5,029 nucleotides of DNA from positions 1 through 5,029 of the forward strand of contig DATKMG010000588.1 of NCBI GenBank assembly GCA_035541995.1. Direction: 5' to 3'. Under the pieces are notes generated by a model. The model saw only the letters and a program-made list of their open reading frames with translations, did not search any database and was not told where the DNA came from. The position numbers were made by a program, and so were the translations under genes. This document shows, in pieces, positions 1 to 5,029 of the stretch. Position 1 is the first letter of the stretch; every line of letters begins with the position of its first letter. The stretch is from DATKMG01 sp035541995. Lineage in GTDB: Bacteria; Acidobacteriota; Terriglobia; Versatilivoradales; Versatilivoraceae.

Positions 1-2
1 CC

Positions 3-263
3 GGTTTCGCAGGCGTGATTGCCGGTCCGTTGCTCACAACATCTCCCGGGATGGCCGATGCTATCCTGGTGGATGCATTCGTAGTGATCGTCATCGGCGG
101 AATGGGAAGCCTTGGTGGTGCGGTGCTGGCTTCGCTGATGATAGGTCAACTTCAGGCATTCGGCGTGCTGTTGTTTCCTAAGTTTTCGCTGGCGTTAATT
201 TATATGTTGATGGCCGCCGTGCTGGTGGTAAGGCCTTCCGGCCTGTTCGGGAGGCAGTCGTGA
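3..263 (+). CDS. livH: LivH-type ABC permease, C-terminal fragment (5' end outside window)
   Basis: This is the C-terminal 86 residues of a membrane permease of the HAAT/Liv importer family. It is open from the first full codon in frame at position 3 to a TGA at 261-263. The usual length is about 290-300 residues, so roughly the last 30% is present. Visible family features are the G-x-I-A-G-P loop near the start, the AFVVIVIGGMGSLGGAVL stretch (the permease segment that includes the conserved G-G-M-G-S motif), and a final hydrophobic helix ending in VVRPSGLFGR, the typical LivH tail. With LivM it would form the heterodimeric channel in the inner membrane. An ATG at 51 and a GTG at 15 lie in frame, but homology to the family continues upstream of both, so neither is taken as a start. 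The stop overlaps the livM start by four bases. Identification as LivH rather than LivM rests on the tail motif and on a full LivM following directly. Confidence 0.93.
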   Translation, partial: GFAGVIAGPLLTTSPGMADAILVDAFVVIVIGGMGSLGGAVLASLMIGQLQAFGVLLFPKFSLALIYMLMAAVLVVRPSGLFGRQS

Positions 264-1243
264 AAAACCGCTTCATGTACCAGATTCTGGCCGTCCTCGT
301 GCTCCTGTGTCTCCCACTCGTGTTGGGCAGGTTCCACGTGAGTCTTCTCACCGAGATAATCGTGTTTGCCATGTTTGGTGTCTCTTACAATCTTCTGTTG
401 GGCTACGGGAATTTGCTCTCCTTTGGACATGCGATGTTTTTCGGACTGGGTGCGTATACCACTGCGGTGGCGCTGAATCACATTGCAGGCCTGAATTTCT
501 TTGCGGTGGTGGCATTGGCCACGGGTACGGCCACGCTGGTAGGATTTCTGATAGGCTTTCTGATCTTAAGGCAGAAGGGTGCTTCTTTCGCTCTATTGAC
601 GTTGGCGTTCAACGCTCTTTTCAACGCGATGGCGATAAAATTCACCTTCATAACCCATGGCGATGACGGTCTGAGCCTCACTCGTCCCGAGATCAATCTG
701 GGCTTTGTCACTATCAACACATCCGACGTGGTGGTCTTTTATTTCGTGACCTTGGTAATTCTCGGTTCGGCGATCCTGCTTAGTTGGTACTTCACCAGCA
801 CCGCCATGGGTAACACGATCGTTTTGATGAGGGAGAACGAAGAGAGGATGAAATTCCTCGGGTACTCCACGAACATCACCAGGCTGATTCTCTTCGCCCT
901 CACCGGCGGGTTGGCGGGTCTTGCCGGGTCATTTTACGCTTTGTTTTTCAGCTTCGTTTCCGTGGATGCAATCTCCATCACCATGACCACAACAGTGCTG
1001 CTTATCACATTCGTAGGCGGCAGCGGGCGTTTTGCAGGCCCGATATTAGGCGCGTTCGTCTACATTTATCTCCAGAATTTTCTCAGCGACATTACAGACC
1101 GCTGGCCATTTTTCATGGGGTTGATCTTTATTGTCATGGTTATTTTCGTCCCCGGAGGACTGTCGAAACTGATTGAAGATGTCTTTAGGTGGGTCAAAGC
1201 CCGTTGGAAGGGCACCACGGCCGAAGCTGAGGGGGAGACGTGA
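260..1243 (+). CDS. livM: LivM-type ABC transporter permease
   Basis: This is the second inner-membrane permease of a HAAT/Liv ABC importer, 327 residues, a normal length for the family. The protein is strongly hydrophobic with roughly eight to ten predicted membrane segments. The first is near residues 8-24, followed by the conserved block L-L-S-F-G-H-A-M-F-F-G-L-G-A-Y around 52-67, typical of LivM. The cytoplasmic loop that contacts the ATPases is seen as RENEERMKFLGY at 191-202, and the late motif GGSGRFAGP at 253-261 is also characteristic. The C terminus is a charged cytoplasmic tail. The GTG start at 260 is chosen because GGGAGG at 249-254 sits at good spacing. The next in-frame ATG, at 275, has no comparable site. 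The gene overlaps livH and livG by four bases each (GTGA), implying translational coupling. The substrate is not readable from the permease. Confidence 0.95.
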   Translation: MKNRFMYQILAVLVLLCLPLVLGRFHVSLLTEIIVFAMFGVSYNLLLGYGNLLSFGHAMFFGLGAYTTAVALNHIAGLNFFAVVALATGTATLVGFLIGFLILRQKGASFALLTLAFNALFNAMAIKFTFITHGDDGLSLTRPEINLGFVTINTSDVVVFYFVTLVILGSAILLSWYFTSTAMGNTIVLMRENEERMKFLGYSTNITRLILFALTGGLAGLAGSFYALFFSFVSVDAISITMTTTVLLITFVGGSGRFAGPILGAFVYIYLQNFLSDITDRWPFFMGLIFIVMVIFVPGGLSKLIEDVFRWVKARWKGTTAEAEGET

Positions 1244-1980
1244 GCATCCTGGAATTGGTGGACGTCAGAAAAGACTTTTCTAAGCTCGTCGTCCTACGAG
1301 GCATCGATCTGTCGGTGGAGGCGGGGACAAAACATGCCGTCATCGGTCCGAATGGAGCGGGGAAGACGACACTCTTCAACGTTATTACCGGCAAGCACCC
1401 GGCCAGTGCCGGCACGATCATGTTTAAGGGGCACAACATAGCGAGATATTCTGCCCATCGTCGCAATCGACTCGGGCTGGCTCGATCTTTTCAGACCAAT
1501 AACGCCTTTTTCGGATTAGACGTGTTTGAAAACGTGAGGGCGGGTGTCAGGTCTCGATTCGGTTTACGATACAGCTTCATTAGAGGTCCGGGAGCACTGC
1601 AAGAAATCGATGAAGCCACGTGGCAGATTCTCAGGCGCGTGGGGCTTGCCGATTCCGCGAGCATCCCGGCACGAGAGCTTTCTTATGGGCAACAGCGGGC
1701 ATTGGAGATAGGTATGGCCCTGTCCACCGACCCTGAACTGATCCTCCTGGACGAGCCAACCGCTGGGATGACGAGAGAAGAGACCGCAGAAGCCGTGGAA
1801 ATTATAAGCCGTGTCACTGAGGGTCGGACACTGGTCATTATCGAACACGATATGGATGTCGTGTTTTCACTCGCCGATATTGTGACGGTCTTGCAGAACG
1901 GAACCGTGCTGGTTTCAGGACCACCGGAAGAGGTCCGTCGCGATCAGCGAGTGAAGGACGCTTACCTGGGGAGTGATTAA
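1240..1980 (+). CDS. livG: LivG-type ABC transporter ATP-binding protein
   Basis: This is one of two cytoplasmic ATPases that power the importer, 246 residues, close to the usual 250-260. All nucleotide-binding motifs are intact: Walker A GPNGAGKT at 36-43, Q-loop Gln85 in RSFQ, the signature LSYGQ at 147-151, Walker B LILLDEP at 167-173 with catalytic Glu172, and switch His203 in the IIEHDMDVV stretch. The RSFQ and LSYGQQR forms are typical of LivG and distinguish it from LivF. The GTG start overlaps the livM stop (GTGA). The purine-rich run AGGGGGAG just upstream at 1230-1237 supports this start. The stop lies two bases before livF. LivG pairs with LivF as a heterodimer under LivH-LivM. Nothing in the sequence looks truncated or shifted. 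Confidence 0.97.
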   Translation: MSILELVDVRKDFSKLVVLRGIDLSVEAGTKHAVIGPNGAGKTTLFNVITGKHPASAGTIMFKGHNIARYSAHRRNRLGLARSFQTNNAFFGLDVFENVRAGVRSRFGLRYSFIRGPGALQEIDEATWQILRRVGLADSASIPARELSYGQQRALEIGMALSTDPELILLDEPTAGMTREETAEAVEIISRVTEGRTLVIIEHDMDVVFSLADIVTVLQNGTVLVSGPPEEVRRDQRVKDAYLGSD

Positions 1981-1982
1981 CG

Positions 1983-2699
1983 ATGTTCCTGGAACTCCAG
2001 GATGTGCACAGTTATTACGATAAAAGCCATATTCTCCAGGGTGTGGATTTGCAATTGGACCAAGGAGAGATGGTTTGCCTTTTGGGGCGAAACGGCGTCG
2101 GGAAAACCACCACGCTCAAGAGCATCATGGGTATGGTCAGGCCCGCGCAGGGGCGAATCCTCCTGGAAAACGAAGACATTGTGGGTCTGTTGCCGCATCA
2201 GATAGCGCGCCTTGGCGTGGGAATCGTCCCGGAAGATCGCAGGATCTTTCCGAGTCTTTCTGTTCATGAAAACCTTCTGATCGGTATCAAACCGGGAGCA
2301 AGCGAGAAAACAGCCGGCGCCGATGTCTGGGATGTCGACAGGGCCTACAACATGTTTCCCAGACTGGGAGAGCTTCGTCGTCACATGGGAAATGAACTGT
2401 CCGGTGGTGAACAGCAAATGTTAAGCGTGGCGCGAACTCTCATGGGCAATCCGCAACTGGTGTTGGTTGACGAACCCACCGAGGGGCTCGCTCCTATACT
2501 GGTAAAGGCAGTCATTAAAATGCTGGTGGATATTCAGCAGTCCGGAGTGACCATCCTGCTGGTGGAACAGAATCTGAAAGCGGCTATCGGGGTGGCGTCT
2601 CGCTTCTACATTATGAGCAAAGGAAAGATAGTCTTTGAGGGCGACAGGGCGGCTCTGGAAAAGGCTGATGACGTGAGACGGAAATATCTGGAAGTTTAG
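1983..2699 (+). CDS. livF: LivF-type ABC transporter ATP-binding protein
   Basis: This is the second ATPase of the importer, 238 residues, a normal LivF length. Walker A is GRNGVGKT at 35-42, the signature is LSGGE at 139-143 followed by QQM, and Walker B ends in D163-E164-P. The N-terminal YY-x-K-S-H-I-L stretch, the VPEDRRIFPSLSVHENL region and DEPTEGLAP are classic for LivF. As usual in this subfamily, the Q-loop position carries Glu84 (VPE) and the switch-histidine position carries Gln196 (LLVEQN). The heterodimer is therefore asymmetric, with LivG keeping the canonical Gln and His. The ATG at 1983 is preceded by GGGGAG at 1968-1973 inside the end of livG, with a two-base gap between the genes. 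A short perfect hairpin begins at the last base of the stop codon, before the binding-protein gene. Confidence 0.97.
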   Translation: MFLELQDVHSYYDKSHILQGVDLQLDQGEMVCLLGRNGVGKTTTLKSIMGMVRPAQGRILLENEDIVGLLPHQIARLGVGIVPEDRRIFPSLSVHENLLIGIKPGASEKTAGADVWDVDRAYNMFPRLGELRRHMGNELSGGEQQMLSVARTLMGNPQLVLVDEPTEGLAPILVKAVIKMLVDIQQSGVTILLVEQNLKAAIGVASRFYIMSKGKIVFEGDRAALEKADDVRRKYLEV

Positions 2700-2717
2700 C
2701 ATGCCCCGACGGCATGC
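2699..2717 (+). promoter_or_regulatory. Short intergenic hairpin between livF and the binding-protein gene
   Basis: A perfect seven-base inverted repeat, GCATGCC (2699-2705) and GGCATGC (2711-2717), encloses the five-base loop CCGAC. It starts on the last base of the livF stop codon and ends 13 bases before the ribosome-binding site of the next gene. No T-run follows, so it is not a standard intrinsic terminator. By inference it may protect the 5' end of a processed binding-protein transcript or trim expression between the ATPase and binding-protein genes. Such intercistronic stem-loops are known in binding-protein-dependent transport operons. Function is not shown by sequence alone. Confidence 0.5.
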
Positions 2718-2730
2718 ACCGACCAATCGC

Positions 2731-2738
2731 AAAGGAGG
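2731..2738 (+). promoter_or_regulatory. Strong ribosome-binding site of the substrate-binding protein
   Basis: AAAGGAGG lies six bases before the ATG at 2745. It is a near-perfect complement to the 16S rRNA 3' end and the strongest such site in the window. It fixes the start of the binding-protein gene and fits the high synthesis expected of a periplasmic binding protein relative to its membrane partners. Confidence 0.85.
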
Positions 2739-2744
2739 GAACAG

Positions 2745-3965
2745 ATGCTTAAGCGCGCCAAGGGTCTGAGGCTTCTCATGGTGGTCCTGTTGGCCCTGCT
2801 GTCGGTAGGAGTCACCCAAGCGGCGGACACCATCAAACTGGCCGCCACCGAACCGCTTTCAGGAAATTTCAAGGACATCGGTGAGCGGTATCTGGCCGGA
2901 GTGGAGTATGGGGTCCAAAAAATCAACGAGCAGGGAGGCCTTTTGGGCAAGAAGGTGGAGCTGATCGCTGTGGACAGCGAGCTTAAACCTGATGTGGCAA
3001 CCCGTAAGGCCACGAACCTGATTCTAAAAGACAATGTCAAGTACTTCTGTGGCGGGACCGGCTCCAGCGTAGGTGGTGCCATGTCGGTGCTGTGTGAAAA
3101 GAACAACGCTCTGTTTTTCAGCTACGGCATGGACGCGGCCAGTCTCACGGGCGACAAATGCAGCCGAAATTTTTTCCGCACAGCGTGCAACACGGATACG
3201 CACTCATTCGCTCTGGCCAAGTGGGTGGCCGACAAAGGGTTCAAGAAGGTCTGCACCATAGCCCAGGATTACTCATTCGGGAAAGAGGCTACCGCCGCAT
3301 TCATAACTAAGCTTAAAGAACTCGCCCCGTCCGCGGCCATCGTGGCAGAACTTTACCACCCGCTGGGCGAAAAGGATTTTGCTCCGTACGTGACACAGAT
3401 CATAGCATCGGGAGCCGATATCATTTTCACACCCAACTGGGGGAACGATCTCAGTTTGCTCCTAAAACAGGGCTATCAACTGGGATTGAAGACTAAATTC
3501 GCATGCTATTACCTCAACGATGAGACAGCGATCTCGGCGGTAGGCAACGACCCGGCGGTTGTGGGCAGCATGGCCAGTGAGATCTACATGCTTACCATCC
3601 CCACCGAGGCCAACAAGAAATTTGTCGCAGAGTACCATAAGGACAAAGGCGGTTATCCGGCCTGGTTGATAGGCAAAGGCTACATGGCGGTTATGTTCTG
3701 GGCTGAAGCGGTCAAGAAAGCCGGCAAGGATGATGTGAACGCTGTCATCACTGCCTGGGAAGGGCTCAAATATAACGGTCCCGCAGGCGAATGGATCATG
3801 AGGCCGTGTGATCATCAGGCGCAGGTGCCCATCTGGATGGCTGAGATCGTCGCGAAGTCCGAGTTTTTCCCTCACGCATTCGAGGGACCCGCTTGGGCCA
3901 TGCCGGCCAAGGATGTGGAAGTGCCGTGCGACCAGACAGGTTGTACGAAAATCAAAGCGAAATAG
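2745..3965 (+). CDS. Periplasmic substrate-binding protein of the HAAT/Liv ABC importer
   Basis: This is a secreted binding protein of 406 residues, within the 370-420 usual for type I periplasmic binding proteins of the HAAT family (Peripla_BP_6/LivJ-LivK fold). A Sec signal peptide is clear: basic M-L-K-R-A-K, a hydrophobic core at about 8-23, then T-Q-A before a likely signal peptidase I cut after Ala26. There is no lipobox Cys, so a soluble periplasmic protein is expected. The mature start IKLAATEPLSGNFKDIGE is the conserved first strand and ligand-loop region. QDYSFGKEA near 174-182 and GADIIFTPNW near 223-232 are typical interdomain segments. The C terminus carries R-P-C-D-H-Q (353-358) and C-D-Q-T-G-C (395-400), a pattern I recall from binding proteins of Desulfobacterota and some Proteobacteria. 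The mature protein has nine cysteines (102, 117, 139, 148, 170, 254, 355, 395, 400), which is high. It lies last in the operon, 45 bases after livF. The ligand may be a branched-chain amino acid, another amino acid or amide, or an aromatic or aliphatic acid, and cannot be assigned here. Confidence 0.93.
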   Translation: MLKRAKGLRLLMVVLLALLSVGVTQAADTIKLAATEPLSGNFKDIGERYLAGVEYGVQKINEQGGLLGKKVELIAVDSELKPDVATRKATNLILKDNVKYFCGGTGSSVGGAMSVLCEKNNALFFSYGMDAASLTGDKCSRNFFRTACNTDTHSFALAKWVADKGFKKVCTIAQDYSFGKEATAAFITKLKELAPSAAIVAELYHPLGEKDFAPYVTQIIASGADIIFTPNWGNDLSLLLKQGYQLGLKTKFACYYLNDETAISAVGNDPAVVGSMASEIYMLTIPTEANKKFVAEYHKDKGGYPAWLIGKGYMAVMFWAEAVKKAGKDDVNAVITAWEGLKYNGPAGEWIMRPCDHQAQVPIWMAEIVAKSEFFPHAFEGPAWAMPAKDVEVPCDQTGCTKIKAK

Positions 3966-4031
3966 TCGCGCCGATTTGCTCATGATCATGAAGAGATCGG
4001 TGGAATTGTTGCGAGGAGTGAAATGTTGTAC

Positions 4032-4044
4032 AGGCGTCCCGCCT
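4032..4044. repeat. Short GC hairpin (AGGCG-TCC-CGCCT)
   Basis: A five-base perfect inverted repeat, AGGCG at 4032-4036 and CGCCT at 4040-4044, with a three-base loop TCC. It can be extended by pairing TGT (4027-4029) with ACA (4045-4047) across a two-base bulge. It sits 66 bases after the binding-protein stop and only a few bases before the larger palindrome. Similar ACAGGCGTCCCGCCTGT-like elements recur in some large bacterial genomes as I recall, but copy number cannot be judged from this window. Confidence 0.5.
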
Positions 4045-4048
4045 ACAT

Positions 4049-4092
4049 ATCCCCCTTAAGCCCCCCTTTAGTAAAGGGGGGTGTGGGGAGAT
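4049..4092. repeat. Nested palindromic repeat, possible bidirectional terminator
   Basis: The core is a perfect ten-base inverted repeat, CCCCCCTTTA (4061-4070) and TAAAGGGGGG (4072-4081), around a single G at 4071. It is flanked by an imperfect outer pair, ATCCCCC at 4049-4055 with GGGAGAT at 4086-4092, so the whole can fold into one long hairpin with a small internal bulge and mismatches. It lies in the gap between the transporter operon and the next gene. A short ATTTT at 4091-4095 follows but is ten bases beyond the inner stem, so it is at best a weak intrinsic terminator for the operon. The C-rich/G-rich arms around a TTTAGTAAA centre resemble dispersed palindromic elements that I recall from Desulfobacterota and other bacteria. 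Calling it a family member is inference. Confidence 0.7.
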
Positions 4093-4161
4093 TTTGACCG
4101 GCAATCCGGGTTACGTCCTCGCAGTGACAGTCTGTGCATTTAGCCGGACGGTGGAATAGTA

Positions 4162-5029
4162 ATGAACACACTTATCACCGGAGGAACGGGATTTGTGGGT
4201 GCGGAACTCGCCAGGATGCTCATCGAAAAAGGCGAGCGCCCAACAATTTTCGATGTCGCACCCGTTCGCGAACCTCTGAAAAAACTTTCGGACCGTTTCG
4301 AATATATGTCGGGTTCCGTGGCCAATCTCTCCGAGTTGGCCAATGCGGTCCTTGGCAGAGATGTCGACCGGATATTTCACCTTGGAGGATTGCTCTCTGT
4401 ACCGTCTGAGCAAAACCCTTGGCGGGCCTTTGACGTGAACGCAGTCGGGACATACAACATCCTGGAGGTTGCCAGGATCTTCGGGGTTCGGCAAGTTGTC
4501 TTCTCCAGTAGTATAGCGGTCTATTCTGAAGACCTCCCCGAAAGTGAAGTGACCGAAACGACGTGTTGTCATCCCACAACCATTTATGGCTCATGCAAAG
4601 TGTTCGGCGAACTCCTCGGCAGGTATTATGCCCAACGTTTTGGCCTCGATTTCAGGGGAGTTCGCCTGCCATCCGTAGTAGGGCCGTTTTCCACCGTGAG
4701 CCACATGTCCAGTTACAATTGCTGGGCAATAGAAGAGCCGTTAAAAGGACGGCCGTACGTACTGCTCGTAGAGCCTGAAACCAAGGTGCCGGCCCTATAC
4801 TTCAAAGATGCGGGTCGGGCTCTACAAATGCTCTCGGAGGCAGACCGATCGCGACTGTCCCGTTCGGTATACAATATAGCGGGCATCAGCCCCGCTTATT
4901 CGGCCGGACAATTGGTTGAAGCAGTTAAGCGACAAATTCCGGAAGCTGACTTGTCTTTTGCCCCGGACGCGAATGTGATGAACCTGTTAGGCGGACTCGC
5001 CAAAACCAGGATCAGCGATGATAAGGCCC
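4162..5029 (+). CDS. NAD-dependent extended SDR (epimerase/dehydratase fold, threonine dehydrogenase-like), 3' end outside window
   Basis: An open frame from ATG 4162 runs off the window end, giving 289 residues of a family usually 310-330 long. The Rossmann motif TGGTGFVG gives the GxxGxxG glycines at 7, 10 and 13. Asp31 at the end of the second strand favours NAD over NADP. The SSS-I-A-V-Y motif places the catalytic Ser at 117, and Y142-G-S-C-K146 is the YxxxK pair, with the 25-residue Ser-Tyr spacing seen in GalE. The stretches HLGGLLS..NP, PTTIYGSCK..GELLGRYY..R.GLDFRGVR.P, and ETKVPALYFKDAGRAL with the later YNIAGIS resemble SDR-type L-threonine 3-dehydrogenases more than sugar epimerases. 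Ser52 (GSV) stands where related enzymes often have the adenine-contacting Asp (GDV/GDI). GGTGGA at 4150-4155 is a fair ribosome-binding site. A sugar epimerase, reductase or other dehydrogenase remains possible. The 196-base gap with hairpins suggests a separate transcript from the transporter. Confidence 0.88.
   Translation, partial: MNTLITGGTGFVGAELARMLIEKGERPTIFDVAPVREPLKKLSDRFEYMSGSVANLSELANAVLGRDVDRIFHLGGLLSVPSEQNPWRAFDVNAVGTYNILEVARIFGVRQVVFSSSIAVYSEDLPESEVTETTCCHPTTIYGSCKVFGELLGRYYAQRFGLDFRGVRLPSVVGPFSTVSHMSSYNCWAIEEPLKGRPYVLLVEPETKVPALYFKDAGRALQMLSEADRSRLSRSVYNIAGISPAYSAGQLVEAVKRQIPEADLSFAPDANVMNLLGGLAKTRISDDKA

Noticed and set aside
1983..2699. Glu in the Q-loop and Gln in the switch-His position of LivF, looking like loss of key residues
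   Set aside because: The VPE and VEQN forms are the normal LivF state as known for the family; LivG supplies the canonical residues. It is not a sign of decay.
3462..3989. A 175-codon antisense open frame opposite the binding-protein gene
   Set aside because: It lies almost wholly opposite a clearly conserved gene, has no recognisable motif, and its composition is what antisense reading of that gene would give. The same applies to the shorter antisense frames across livM, livG and livF.
3980..3991. Perfect 12-base palindrome TCATGATCATGA just after the binding-protein gene
   Set aside because: It is a short self-complementary sequence with no loop, no T-run and no nearby promoter. It could be an operator but nothing else supports that, and it may well be chance.
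4094..4099. TTGACC as a possible -35 box for the SDR gene
   Set aside because: No acceptable -10 hexamer is found 16-18 bases downstream, where the sequence is GC-rich, so a sigma-70 promoter is not supported here.
4111..4594. Antisense open frames of 124 and 153 codons opposite the SDR gene
   Set aside because: The sense strand has an unbroken SDR reading with all catalytic motifs, so these antisense frames are chance openings.
1..5029. CRISPR arrays, tRNA or rRNA genes, insertion sequences, toxin-antitoxin or defence genes
   Set aside because: No direct-repeat array, no tRNA-like cloverleaf, no transposase and no defence-type reading frame was seen on either strand. Nearly all the sequence is explained by the transporter and SDR genes.

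Overview
The window carries most of one operon for a high-affinity branched-chain amino acid-type (HAAT/Liv family) ABC importer. It is followed by a 196-base intergenic region rich in inverted repeats and then by the start of a separate NAD-dependent SDR-family gene. All genes read on the + strand. The base composition is moderate, slightly GC-rich by eye, and coding is dense with good Shine-Dalgarno sites. Together with the periplasmic-type signal peptide, this points to a Gram-negative bacterium. The binding protein has a C-terminal C-D-H-Q ... T-G-C pattern, and the intergenic hairpin has CCCCCTTTA/TAAAGGGGG arms. From memory both resemble sequences in Desulfobacterota (the former Deltaproteobacteria, for example Desulfomonile or syntrophic relatives). 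That placement is an inference and was not checked by any search.

Layout: positions 3-263 hold the C-terminal end of the permease LivH. Positions 260-1243 hold the second permease, LivM. Positions 1240-1980 and 1983-2699 hold the two ATPases, LivG and LivF. LivH/LivM and LivM/LivG each overlap by four bases (GTGA, with GTG starts), and LivG/LivF are two bases apart, so these four are almost certainly co-transcribed and translationally coupled. After a 45-base gap with a short perfect hairpin and a strong ribosome-binding site comes the secreted substrate-binding protein (2745-3965).

The intergenic region 3966-4161 holds a short GC hairpin (4032-4044) and a longer nested inverted repeat centred on 4071. 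The latter is probably a dispersed palindromic element and may also end transcription of the operon. From 4162 to the window end runs the first 289 residues of an extended SDR (NAD-dependent epimerase/dehydratase fold), closest by eye to SDR-type L-threonine 3-dehydrogenases. Its final residues lie beyond the window.

How they work together: the binding protein captures a substrate in the periplasm and delivers it to the LivH-LivM channel, and LivG-LivF hydrolyse ATP to drive import. The family imports branched-chain amino acids, but also amides, urea and aromatic or other carboxylates, so the substrate cannot be fixed from sequence alone. The SDR gene may be functionally unrelated. I found no sign of a new defence, mobile or regulatory system; this is mostly an ordinary transporter locus.
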